Source: Linum tenue (lineage: Eukaryota > Streptophyta > Magnoliopsida > Malpighiales > Linaceae). From it: a stretch of 64,000 bases of DNA. The notes under the pieces are model-generated. The model did no database searches and was not told where the DNA came from. It saw nothing but the letters and a program-made list of their open reading frames with translations. The stretch spans positions 1,426,001-1,490,000 of the forward strand of contig CAMGYJ010000006.1 in NCBI GenBank assembly GCA_946122785.1, given 5' to 3'. This document shows, one piece after another, positions 25,101 to 35,600 of the stretch (positions are counted from its first letter, which is position 1; every line of letters starts with the position of its first letter). Position numbers and translations under genes: made by a program.

Positions 25101-26449
25101 GTTCCTCTCGGTCACACGATTCCAACGCAACCTCCCTTCCCCTCATTGGCCATCGGTGCAATGAGAAATTACACTTTTAACCGAACTTTTCGTGAGCCCA
25201 CAAGCCTATTTGGTGAAAAAAAAGAAATTTCTTTAGAGACCTTTTTTCTTGAAAATTCCTACTCCATGGCGTTCCTCTCGGTCACACGATTCCAACGCAA
25301 CCTCCCTTCCCCTCATTGGCCATCGGTGCAATGAGAAATTGCACTTTAAACCGAACTTTTCGTTAGCCCACAAGCCTATTTGGTGAAAAAATGAAATTTC
25401 TTTAGAGACCTTTTTTCTTGCAAATTCCAACTCTATGGCATTCCTCTCGGTCACACGATTCCAACGCAACCTCCCTTCCCCTCATTGGCCATCGGTGCAA
25501 TGAGAAATTGCACTTTTAACCGAACTTTTCGTTAGCCCACAAGCCTATTTGGTGAAAAAATGAAATTTCTTTAGAGACCTTTTTTCTTGCCAATTCCAAC
25601 TCTATGGCGATCCTCTCGGTCACACGATTCCAACGCAACCTCCCTTCCCCTCATTGGCCATCGGTGCAATGAGAAATTACACTTTTAACCGAACTTTTCG
25701 TGAGCCCACAAGCCTATTTGGTGGAAAAATGAAATTTCTTTAGAGACCTTTTTTCTTGCAAATTCCAACTCTATGGCGTTCCTCTCGGTCACACGATTCC
25801 AACGCAACCTCCCTTCCCCTCATTGGCCATCGGTGCAATGAGAAATTGCACTTTTAACCGAACTTTTCGTTAGCCCACAAGCCTATTTGGTGAAAAAATG
25901 AAATTTCTTTAGAGACCTTTTTTCTTGCAAATTCCAACTCTATGGCGTTCCTATCGGTCTCACGATTCCAACGCAACCTCCCTTCCCCTCATTGGCCATC
26001 GGTGCAATGAGAAATTGCACTTTTAACCGAACTTTTCGTTAGCCCACAAGCCTATTTGGTGAAAAAATGAAATTTCTTTAGAGACCTTTTTTCTTGCCAA
26101 TTCCAACTCTATGGCGATCCTCTCGGTCACACGATTCCAACGCAACCTCCCTTCCCCTCATTGGCCATCGGTGCAATGAGAAATTACACTTTTAACCGAA
26201 CTTTTCGTGAGCCCACAAGCCTATTTGGTGGGAAAATGAAATTTCTTTAGAGACCTTTTTTCTTGCAAATTCCAACTCTATGGCGTTCCTCTCGGTCACA
26301 CGATTCCAACGCAACCTCCCTTCCCCTCATTGGCCATCGGTGCAATGAGAAATTGCACTTTTAACCGAACTTTTCGTTAGCCCACAAGCCTATTTGGTGA
26401 AAAAATGAAATTTCTTTAGAGACCTTTTTTCTTGCAAATTCCAACTCTA
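19193..26449. repeat. Satellite, second higher-order arrangement (10- to 13-mer blocks)
   Basis: Same monomers in different order. Matching monomers recur at 1688-1692 bp (19111/20799/22491; 21220/22912) and the marker variant at 2197 and 1692 bp. After 23.4 kb the order is less regular, with the hAT insertion at 24281. Confidence 0.75.
24281..24816. mobile_element. hAT-type MITE inside the satellite
   Basis: 536 bp, starting CAGAGTAGTTAAAATC and ending GATTTTGACTGCTTTG (TIR consensus CARAGYAGTYAAAATC). Perfect 8-bp target duplication GGTGCAAT at 24273-24280 and 24817-24824, the hAT hallmark. The interior is AT-rich with repeated GATTTTACG/AAAATCCTA motifs and no transposase. Confidence 0.88.
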
Positions 26450-26692
26450 CCATCATACTCGCGAGATCATGGTTTTATCGCGAGATCATTATTTTCTCCC
26501 GAGATCATCATCTTCTCCCGAGATCATAATCTTCTCGGTAGATCATCATTTTCTCGCGATATCATCATCTTCTCGCGAGATTAATATCTTGTCGCGATAT
26601 AATAATCTACTCGCGAGATTATCATCTTCTCGTTATATAATCATTTACTCGCGATACCTTCAGCTACTCGCGATATTTTACACTTCTCGCGA
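26450..26692. repeat. 19-bp minisatellite with CTCGCGAGA core
   Basis: Twelve to thirteen degenerate copies of about CTCGCGAGATCATCATCTT. Several copies keep the palindrome TCTCGCGAGA; others vary to CTCCCGAGA or CTCGCGATA. It fills the interval between satellite and telomeric repeats, and the last copy (CTCGCGAG) runs straight into GGTTTAGGGG. Confidence 0.85.
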
Positions 26693-27000
26693 GGGTTTAG
26701 GGGTTCAGGGTTTAGGGGTTCAGGGTTTAGGGTTTAGGGTTTTAGGGTTTAGGGTTTAGGGTTTAGGGTTTAGGGTTTAGGGGTTTAGGGTTTAGGGTTT
26801 AGGGTTTAGGGTTTAAGGGTTTAGGGTTTAGGGTTTAGGGTTTAGGGTTTAGGGTTTAGGGTTTAGGGTTTAGGGTTTTAGGGTTTAGGGTTTAGGGTTT
26901 AGGGTTTAGGGTTTATGGGGTTAGGGTTTAGGGTTTAGGGTTTTAGGGTTTAGGGTTTAGGGTTTAGGGTTTAGGGTTCAGGGTTTAGGGTTTAGGGTTT
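26693..27000 (+). repeat. Interstitial telomere-type repeat (TTTAGGG)n
   Basis: About 43 units of the plant telomere heptamer, G-rich on the plus strand, with variants (GGGGTTCAGGG, GGTTTTAGGG, GTTTATGGGG). Non-telomeric sequence resumes after 27000, so this is not the physical chromosome end. Confidence 0.95.
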
Positions 27001-27400
27001 GCTGACACTGGTATGCAATGGGGATGAAGTGCTCGGTGTGAGATCAAGAGCCTTAGACCGAGGAGATTGAGGTACAGTGTTACCTATTTGTGTTGCTTGG
27101 ATCCACACTTTTTGTGGATAAGAGTCACGATGGCATTCCTCATGCGATCAACGTTTTTATGAAGGATGTTGTTCGTACTTCATCGTGAGTGTGTCATCAT
27201 TTGTCAAGTAGGGATGATGCTCGACAACGCTTGATATGGTATCAACTATCAATAGATGGATGAGATTTCAGCTGACGATGTGACTTGGAATCCTTACAGG
27301 CGAGAGATCTTGGCATGGAGGTACCACGTTCGCTGTTTAATGGTGTCATTCGCTTTTGACTTTACGGTTAGGGGATGATTTGAGTCTTAGAGACGATTAT
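27001..27400 (+). pseudogene. Possible plant mobile domain (MAIN/PMD-like) relic
   Basis: Conceptual plus-strand translation gives patches such as GVRSRALRPRRLRY and DDVTWNPYRREI that recall the plant mobile domain found in MAIN-like proteins and some transposons. Stops and frame changes break it within 400 bp. Identification rests on short motifs only. Confidence 0.3.
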
Positions 27401-27879
27401 ATACTCACCGTCATAATTATAAAAAAGGCAATTCTAGGGTTTCGAACCAATGTTCTCCAAATTTATGGAAGTAGGTAAGCAGAAAGTTAGCAAGTTAGGC
27501 TATGTGCCAATTAGTAGTCAAGTAGTAATATTAGCTTAATTAATTTCGTAATACCGTTTTTTGAATGCTGAGAAAATCCCTAAATTGGGTTAATTCCGTT
27601 TCTTTCATGATACGTCAAAAAAATTTTAGTGACTAAAATTCTTATGTTTTATCTTCATAACGATCTAGTTAAATTTGATTAACAAGAATGTGATAAAAAC
27701 ATATTAATTAAAACTACCATAATTATCGTATGAAATACGTGAAATTTTATATGTATAACGGGTAATAATGAACCTTCGAGTACAACTAACTAATTAACTT
27801 TTACTTCAAATTGTATATTAATGATAGTGGAATTAAATTAGAACTAATATGATTTAAATTCTTTAACCCTCCAAGTAAG
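27401..27879. other. AT-rich spacer, nothing recognised
   Basis: AT-rich sequence without an open frame, repeat or RNA gene that I can support. Confidence 0.5.
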
Positions 27880-28813
27880 ATCAATGGTGAGTCCGAAGCG
27901 GATGCGACGTTCCCAGAGACGGGTGCAACAGGTGCAATGAGATAATGCCCTCTAAACCCGCCATTTCGCGAGTACAACTAAAAAAATTACACTTACTAAA
28001 CCTTAAACGACTCATTTGACTAATTATGACATTTCTGCAAGACATTGTTTGTGAAAGACAATTCATCAGCCAAAACTGATCATTGAAAGCTAAAATATGT
28101 CAAACTTGTCGAAGTCGGTCCAATTACACGACAACTCCAAAACATTACTTTCATTTATCTAATTGGGGCCACTCATGGTTGCCTTCCTCCACTGACAGAT
28201 CCTCATCCTTGTCTTCTTTGCTTTCCTCAAAACAAAGCATCTTCAGCGTCAGACGCGCCTTGTCCTTCATCACTTCCATCCCATCACTAATGCAACCCTC
28301 GAGGGTTGGATTTTTAGCAAAGTACGCAACAAAACAATTAATCCAAGATTGGATTGATTAAAACGAAACTCGAACAAAAAATGAATGTTCTTGGGTGTTT
28401 GGGATAAACGGAATTAAAGCGCAAGTAATAAACTGATGTTGATGCCAACTTTGAGACCCTCATTCTCCATCCTCCCGACTCCAATTGGATCACCCAATAC
28501 CTTGTTTCTGTACTAGAAAATGCCAGCTTTCGTGTGAGCTAAACGTTGGATCCTGGTTCCCAACCATTTGTCATCTCCCGAGCTTCAAAGTGAGCTTCCT
28601 GCAACAGCTCCATGCCTTGGACAAATACTGGCAGTTTGCCTGTGCTGCCATAGGATTTTGTCAAGCTTGAAAACACCACTTCCCAGCCTTATCTCGACTT
28701 CCCAGACACTCCAACTTGTTTATCAACATGCAAGGTTCAACCCATACCTTTCCATCACCATTTCTATCATGCCAATCGCCCAAACCATGCTCCTAAAGAA
28801 GGCTACCCGAAAC

Positions 28814-30717
28814 TAGGGTTGTTAATCGGTCTCCGGTTTGTCGGTTACCACCGAAACCGAACCGAAACCGTCGGTTTTCTGACCAACCGAAAACCGTCGG
28901 TTGCTTGCGGTTGTCGGTTGCGGTTGGCTAACATCAGCCGTTGGGCAATTCGAGCGGTTAGCGGTTAAAACCGAAACCGTGCAAAGTAACCGCAAAAAAC
29001 CGACCACACTTACCTGTCCTCAATACAGCGTCGTTTGGCCACCTCTCCTCCCTGACCTAATGGCGAAATCGGGGAAGGCCTCTCCTCCCTGACCTAAAAT
29101 TCGTTCCCCAGTCTCCACTCTCCTCACCCGCCGCTCGTCCTCCCCATTTCGTTCCCCAGTAATCCGACCGGCGACCCTAGTCCCTACCCTCACCGCCGCC
29201 CGCCAGTCGCCTCGTCCGGTCGTCCCCGTCGAGCTCGTCGGTCGTCGGCCGTCGCAGCGGCAGCGCCGTCCTCACTCCTCCCGCTCCCAACCTTTGCATC
29301 GTCTGCCCTGTTCTCCCGCCCAACAGAAGTCGCCCAACAGAAGTCGTCGTCGCCGACGCTGCCGACGCTGCCGTCTTCTGCCCCGGAATCCCGCCGTCGT
29401 CTGCCCTGTTCTCCCGCCGTCTTCTGCCCTGTTCAATCACCGATTCACCATCACCAATGTAAGTCTCCAACAGCCCCAAGAACGGAACAAAGTCGAAATC
29501 AGATGCAAGCCACTAGATGCAAATTCATTCATTAAGTTTCTCTGTATCCCCACCGGCGGTGGTGATTGGAGATTTATCTTACCTTCTACTACCCCTTCAG
29601 GCATCATTATCTTTTGCCGCAATCAATGGTTATTCATATATATATACAGGCTTCATTCGTATAATATATATGGTGTAGAGATGGTCATAGTCAAATGAGC
29701 AGAGCTCATATTCGTTTATGTACTTATATTTATGAAATTTATATTATATATGCATGTATATGAAGGCAAAGTAAAACGGGTTTGTCTGTTGAATATGTTG
29801 TATGATTTTGTTGAGATTATAGACAGGAGGGTGTGTGTGCAGAAAAAATGCAGCAGCCAGCAGGGGCCAGGGTGTAGGGATGGCAATGGGTAGGGTCGGG
29901 TGCGGGTTTACCCTATACCAACTCCTAACCCGCCGGGTAGAGCCTTCTAAAATATCCGACCAAATAACCATCGGGTATGAAAATTATAAAACCATACCCT
30001 ACCCACCGGGTAACCACGGGTATTCGGGTAACCATGGGTACGAATCCTAAACTATGAACTTATACACATATATGCACATACATACTATTGTCCATTAAAA
30101 ATTCTCAATACTTGTAACTGTTCTAGCTTCAACAATCCACACAAATAAAAACAACAAACACATATTAATTGTTCTTGCTTCTATAATCCACACAAACATA
30201 ATAATCGTCTACATCTACGTCATCAATAATGGTAGCTACACTCAATTTCTCAAACTAAACTAAATTTCTCAAGGGGAATTGACCCTTTGGTTAGCGGGGC
30301 GGGTATAACGGGGCGGGTATTATCGATTACCGTACCCGTACCCTACCCTTTATTTTGAAACCGGGTATTATCCGTACCCGCCCCTTAACCCGTCAAAGCG
30401 GGTAATTACCCTCGTTGACCGGTTACGGTCGGGTAGGGTACCCATGGTTACAGGTTGGATTGACTTCCCTACCAGGGTGTGTCTGCTGTGTGCAGGAGAT
30501 CGGTTTCATTGGTCGGTTTCTGACCGAAACCGAAAACCGGCTTCCTCTGGCGGTTTCGGCTAACCGTCCTCTCAAACCGAGACCGACGGTTTCGGTTGCC
30601 GGTTAACCGAGGACGGCGTCGGTGTCGGCTTCGGTTGGGGAAAGCGAGCGAGTTTCGGTCTCGGCTAACCGACGGTGCGGTTCGGTTAAACCGAAACCGC
30701 ACCGATTAACAGCCCTA
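28814..30717. mobile_element. hAT-type element with GC-rich cargo, 1904 bp
   Basis: Ends TAGGGTTGTTAATCGGT and ACCGATTAACAGCCCTA are exact inverted repeats, flanked by a perfect 8-bp duplication CCCGAAAC (28806-28813 and 30718-30725). Sub-terminal regions are packed with CCGAAACCG/CGGTTTCGG motifs on both sides. No transposase is present. The interior (29040-29700) is a GC-rich, gene-like segment ending CACCAAT followed by GTAAGT, possibly captured host sequence. A smaller hAT element is nested at 29875-30471. Confidence 0.88.
29875..30471. mobile_element. Nested hAT MITE, 597 bp
   Basis: Starts TAGGGATGGCAATG and ends ATTGACTTCCCTA (imperfect TIR), with the perfect 8-bp duplication CCAGGGTG at 29867-29874 and 30472-30479. 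Sub-terminal GGGTA/TACCC motifs. Same TIR family as 41006-41704. Confidence 0.85.
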
Positions 30718-31030
30718 CCCGAAACAGTCTCATGACTTGGCCCAAATTCCATGTTCTTCAAGTGTGTAGGACTAGCTTCTTTAGAAATCAACCAAGAATG
30801 ATGGAAGAGGGTTTTTGAGATCATATCAACGGGAAATGAGTATTTGGGTATACCCATGCCCGTCCCTTTTTTGAGGATTACGGATACCCAAATACCCGTT
30901 TTATTTATTGTGGGGCAGGACTTGGGATTGTATATGTCAACAATGGGTACCCGCAGGCCGCAGGTAACCCGCTAATCTGAAACTGAAATCACAAACCAGT
31001 TCCCATTCCCAATCCCACCCAGCTACCAAC

Positions 31031-31111
31031 CCCGATTTTTTTTCCAGATCTATGATTTTCCCCATTTCAGATCTGGTTTTTTTTTTTGCGTTAATTTCTA
31101 GTGGTACGCTC
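31031..31111. repeat. Direct repeat, left copy
   Basis: About 80 bp (CCCGATTTTTTTTCCAGATC ... TTTCTAGTGGTACGCTC) repeated nearly unchanged at 31363-31447. The 250 bp between them is pyrimidine- and CCACC-rich. Confidence 0.7.
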
Positions 31112-31362
31112 CCGAATTTACTCAAAACCCTACCTTCTCTCTTTCCTCTCTCTCTCTCATGCCATCACACCTTCTTCTTCTTCCTCCCATCTCTTCCCTC
31201 TCTCTGTCGACTGCCACCACCATCGCCGCAGTCCTCTTGCCGACCCGTCGCGCCCTCCGCCTCTCACCATTGTCGCAGCCCTCCCGTCGTCGCGCCCTCC
31301 TTCTCCCACCACCACCTTCGTCGCGAGGTCACCGCCTCTTCCATGCCTCCCCCTTTCCACAT

Positions 31363-31447
31363 CCCCGAATTTTTTTTTCCAGATCCTATGATTTTCCTGA
31401 TTTCAGATCTGATTTTTTTGTTTGCGTTAATTTCTAGTGGTACGCTC
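31363..31447. repeat. Direct repeat, right copy
   Basis: Second copy of 31031-31111, 332 bp downstream; differences are mostly in homopolymer length. Possibly short terminal repeats of a small element (TRIM-like) or a local duplication. Confidence 0.7.
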
Positions 31448-31563
31448 TCAGTGGTAGTGGTACACAGCTTACCAGTACCACTAGTAGCGAACCACTACCA
31501 CTAGTAGCGCTACTAGTGAGTAGTGGTATCGTACCACTAGTCAAAAATTACTACCATTAGCGC
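31433..31563. repeat. ACTAGT/GTGGTA palindrome-rich tract
   Basis: Repeated TAGTGGTA, TACCACTAGTAGCG and GCTACTAGTG in both orientations, able to fold on itself. No gene is associated. Confidence 0.5.
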
Positions 31564-32695
31564 ATTGACGGAGTGATACTTTTTTGCAGGTGGCCGGAAT
31601 GGTCTGATCGAAGGATTTCACCGGAAAAAAAGTCTGCCGGTCGGAGAAAATTTGGCGATCGAAGCGGAGAGGCTGCTGGAAAAAGAAGAGAGAGATAGCG
31701 AAAGATATAAGTGTATTAATTGTAGGGTCTAATTTTTTCTAAGAACCCCATGTATTTAATATGAATTTTTAATTCTCAATGTGTAATTAATATAAAATAA
31801 TTAATTAATAAATTTATTTTTTTTCATACCCAAAATACTCTTGATTGTCATATTGACAACCGCTTAGGGTTGTCACCATATCCCATCCCGGAACGCAAAT
31901 AAACCAATTCGGTAGATCTACCTTGCTCCCACTGTATTTTACTATGCTTGTTGGATTTGAAAATGAGGGTTTTGAGTTTTAAAAACCTTTGGATTTATGA
32001 TGGATTTGTTGCATTATGAATTTGGAAGAGTTCACTGTTTGTTTGGTTAATTTTTATCATGGATTTATCATTGATTTGTCTTACAATTTTGTCTTCCATG
32101 ATCAAATCCCAAATGAAATATGAGATTTGCAAATCCGTGGGGTCCACGGATTTGGATCTAAAGAAAGGGTTCTTGTGTCCCTTAGCAAACAATGGAATTG
32201 TCTCAAATTCATGATGCTTGGGATTTGGGTACCAAACGATACTATATATATATATATGTTACCAACTTACCATTAATCAGAAGGTTGGGAGGAGGAGAAA
32301 AGGGGAAGATGAATGATGAAATCCCAGATACCCTGCCCTCCGAGTTCTTCTGAACCCTCTCATTCACCAATCACCGGTCTCTGTTTCCAGTTCTTATAAT
32401 TTTTCACTATTACAAATAAATCATTAAATAGATATTAAGTTTCATTTTCATCGGCCTCCAAACAAAGCAAAACAAAACCCTTTCAAATTTCAATCACGAA
32501 TCATCATCTTCATCCAACTTTTTTTAATTAATATGATGATGATCTGACATGACATACTAGCATAAACGAAAATAATTACATTACAAAACCCCTATCTTTC
32601 TTCTGGTATGTATTCTAATCTCATCCCTACTTCTGGTTTCTTTCTCCGGTAGAATTCCTGATCGGAAGCAAGACAAGAAAAATCAGAAAGAGGTG
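31564..32695. other. Intergenic and upstream region of the TBC gene
   Basis: AT-rich. Around 31950-32245 inverted GGATTTG/CAAATCC motifs suggest another MITE relic, boundaries unclear. An (AT)n tract lies at 32242-32258. The stretch 32280-32695 probably holds the promoter and leader of the following gene; no clear TATA box was fixed. Confidence 0.4.
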
Positions 32696-35600
32696 ATGTC
32701 CCCAGCCGCCGCAGTCGAACAGTTAATTCCGGAATTGGCGCCGCCACCTACAAATTCCCTCCCTCCCAGCTCTGGCCCTTCCTCCCCTCCTTTCGCCAAC
32801 CTCAGAGGTGTTCAATGGCGCATGGATCTCGGGATTCTGCCTTCTCCTCCGCCGTTTTCCTCACCCTCTTCCTCTGCTCCGACAATTGATGTTCTCCGCC
32901 GAGTCACTGCCGATTCTCGCAGAAGGTAACCGAAAGATCGACTCTCTTATTATATCTTTCAGATGCTTCGTTACATCACTCCGTTCTTATTCAATTATAT
33001 CTCAATTGTTGATGCTGCTGCTGCCTGAACGATTTCTCATGATGGTCTCCTAAACTTGTGTTGATCCTGCATGTCCCTCGTGTCCTTGAAGTTTTAATTT
33101 GCTGATAAGTGCGAACCATAAAAGCTCATTTCCTACTCGTTTAGAGTTCACAGCGCATCTGCTATCATCTACGCCGCAACTCCTACTGGAAAGGGATAGA
33201 ATAAATGCTTGTGCGTGCAGCAGTGTGCTCGATACATTTGTTCATCAAAGTCCGAGGTAGTTATATTAGGACTGAAATACACAAATGCACTCGGATTAAT
33301 TCTAGACCAGTGCCCGGAACTTTGAATTGAAGATATCCTTGGTGCCATTCAGTTCAGTATAGAAAGGTATATAAAGAGCTACAACTGAATCTCCTACCGT
33401 CCAGACATGCCACTCTTCTCCTCGAGTGGATGATAGTGAAAATGATAGCTTCCGAACATGCAGGATAATGGAGCGAGAAAGCTGCTTAATGGATTTTTTT
33501 TTGCTTTGCCCCCATAGAAAGTTGTGGGGACAGGGGTTGGCTTCCCATTGCTCATGGATCTCAATTCGATTACGATTTCTCCTTTGTGTGTGGAGAGACA
33601 TCGGTAAGGACAGAGTTGTGGTAAGGATTTACTTAATGGTCTGATTATATTTTTTGATTTGTCTTCATGAAATCCCTAACCGTTGGAGGAATGGTTGACT
33701 TGTGAGCCAACCTAAGAGGGAAAGATGCCACAGCTCACACCTTTACAGTGTTCTTATCATTCGTTAACAACTCTTTGTATCTGGTATACGTCCCTGTGGA
33801 ATAAGAAACAACTTGTAGATCTTTCTAGCTGCTTTATAAGTTATTGCCCATGAGCTTTGGCTTTACATATTTGTTTCTCAAATTGTGGCCTGAAAAACAA
33901 TGACAAACATGATGAAAGAAAAGAAAGACAACTTGTCGCCACTTTTATCCAGTTAGTCTCAGACTCAAGTGCCTAATGGCAAATAATTCTATGTATTTCC
34001 TTATTTAGTTTAATCTTGATGGTTCTCCAAATGTTTGAATGTACCTGAATCTTTTCCTTTTCCGTCAGATATGCAAGTTTGCGAAGGAAGCTATTGGTTG
34101 ATCCACATCTATCGAAGGATGGAAGTAATTCTCCTAATTTTGTTATTGACAATCCACTATCCCAGAACCCTGGTAAAGATTCTTTCTGTATTTGTACATT
34201 TAAAGGTGTATTCAGAATAACTGTTTCAGTTTCAAAGATTGGTTGACTATAAAATACTATGTTGTTTATCCATATTCTGTCAGCTGACTGTTGCTTTGTC
34301 TCTCAACGTTATTGGGGATATTTTATCTTTTGTAAATTAGTTTCACTTGGCATCTCTCTCAAATTTGTAAAGTGTTTTAGTTTAACCACTGATTTTGGTT
34401 TTAGATTTTGTGAATGTTGGCTGTTTGCCGTAATAAAGGCCTGTCAGTTATGTTTTCACTCTGTTAATCATCTCCATTGACAATTTTACTTCCACTTCGT
34501 TTCTTTTTGTCCAAGTTACTTATTTTTTTCTCCAATTTTCTTCTCTTTTTGTCTAACTCACTTCCATTTAATCGTGTTGTAACTTGATCATGCAGATAGC
34601 ACCTGGGGGCGTTTCTTTCGGAATGCCGAACTGGAAAAAACAGTTGACCAGGATCTTTCACGTTTGTATCCAGAACATGGGAGTTATTTTCAGACACCTG
34701 GATGTCAAGGAATGTTAAGGCGTATTCTATTGTTGTGGTGCCTCAGACATCCCGAGTGTGGTTATAGACAAGGTATCTTACCGTTATGGAGTCATCCTTT
34801 TGTACTATTTGTTTCCTGGCTTGCCTTGTATTTCTCTGTCTTTCTATGCGATACTGCTACTGAACCTTTTTGTGCATCTTTTTCTCATTTCATTGCACTT
34901 ATTTTGGCTATAAGAAGAAGATATTATAATACAATTCTCATTTTTCTTAATTAAAGAGCAGGCGTATAGGAATGTTTCAAAGTTCTAATGCCCTCTCGTC
35001 CTTGTTATTATTTAAACATGCTGCTGAAGTATAAATGAATTTTATTCTTGATTTTACATTTTTGTGAAGGTCCAAAGGTGAGCATCTTTGTTGTTTCCCA
35101 CTTCTTCTTTTTTTTTTTTGACAAATGGTTAAATTTCATTCCTGAACGATTGTGGTACAAGCTTGGCCTATTACAATAGAGGAAAGATCAAATCAAGAAT
35201 ATGAATCCACTCTAGAGGGAGGGAGCCGCTCCTTGTTTCCTTAGCTACCCAATCGGCACATTTGTTGTTCCTGCGATGAGTAAAGGCCACACGAATATGG
35301 GCATTCTGCGCAAGAATCTGCTTCATACAGTTGTTTCCACTTCAAGTCATTGATCTCTACTCTTACATATCTTGTCCTCCATTTGCATCTGTCTTGTGGA
35401 AGTTGTTGATAGAAAGATGTACACAGACTTCTATGCAGTATTAGTTTTGTTAATTCTTTTTTTTTTTTTTTTGTCTAAACAGGAATGCATGAGCTTTTGG
35501 CTCCTCTATTATATGTTCTTCATGTAGACATGAAACGTCTCTGTGAAGTGCGAACACAGTATGAAGACTACTTTACAGACAAGTTTGATGGCTTATCTCA

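Larger units (their letters stand above)
13109..26449. repeat. Satellite array, ~169-bp monomer with higher-order structure
   Basis: About 75 head-to-tail monomers of 168-170 bp. Landmarks in each monomer: GGCCATCGGTGCAATGAG, CCGAACTTTTCGTTAGCCC, CCTATTTGGTGAAAAAATG and GGTCACACGATTCCAACGC. A variant monomer (GTGCTGTGAGAAATTGAAC) recurs at 13461, 15489, 17517, 19542, 21739 and 23431, spacings 2028, 2028, 2025, 2197 and 1692 bp, i.e. 12, 12, 12, 13 and 10 monomers. The array starts inside LINE sequence and ends at CCAACTCTA before the 19-bp minisatellite. One hAT MITE (24281-24816) interrupts it. Monomer size and higher-order organisation fit a centromeric or subtelomeric satellite; position alone cannot decide. 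Confidence 0.97.
27880..30860 (-). pseudogene. Unidentified degenerate gene split by a hAT element
   Basis: Coding-like minus-strand patches lie on both sides of the hAT insertion: 30850-30720 (FHHSWLISKEASPTHL), 28813-28500 (LPVFVQGMELLQEAHFEAR) and 28360-28130 (CFVAYFAKNPTLEGC, ending EEGNHEWPQLDK then TGA). Frames change and stops occur, so it is not intact. I do not recognise the family. The two flanks join at the hAT target duplication CCCGAAAC, so the relic was one piece before insertion. Confidence 0.35.

Noticed and set aside
13198..25469. Repeated minus-strand open frames of 60-128 codons (motif HRWPMRGREVALESCD)
   Set aside because: They are translations of the 169-bp satellite. 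The monomer is not a multiple of three, the frames differ only by array position, and there is no start context or domain.
13109..26449. CRISPR-like or tandem gene array
   Set aside because: Contiguous 169-bp monomers without unique spacers in plant nuclear DNA; a satellite.
26693..27000. True chromosome terminus
   Set aside because: The repeats are degenerate, only about 300 bp, and followed by 37 kb of ordinary sequence with genes; interstitial.
29177..29698. Host gene with GC-rich 100-134-codon frames
   Set aside because: Both frames lie within the hAT element; low-complexity Arg/Pro/Ser translations on both strands. At most captured sequence.
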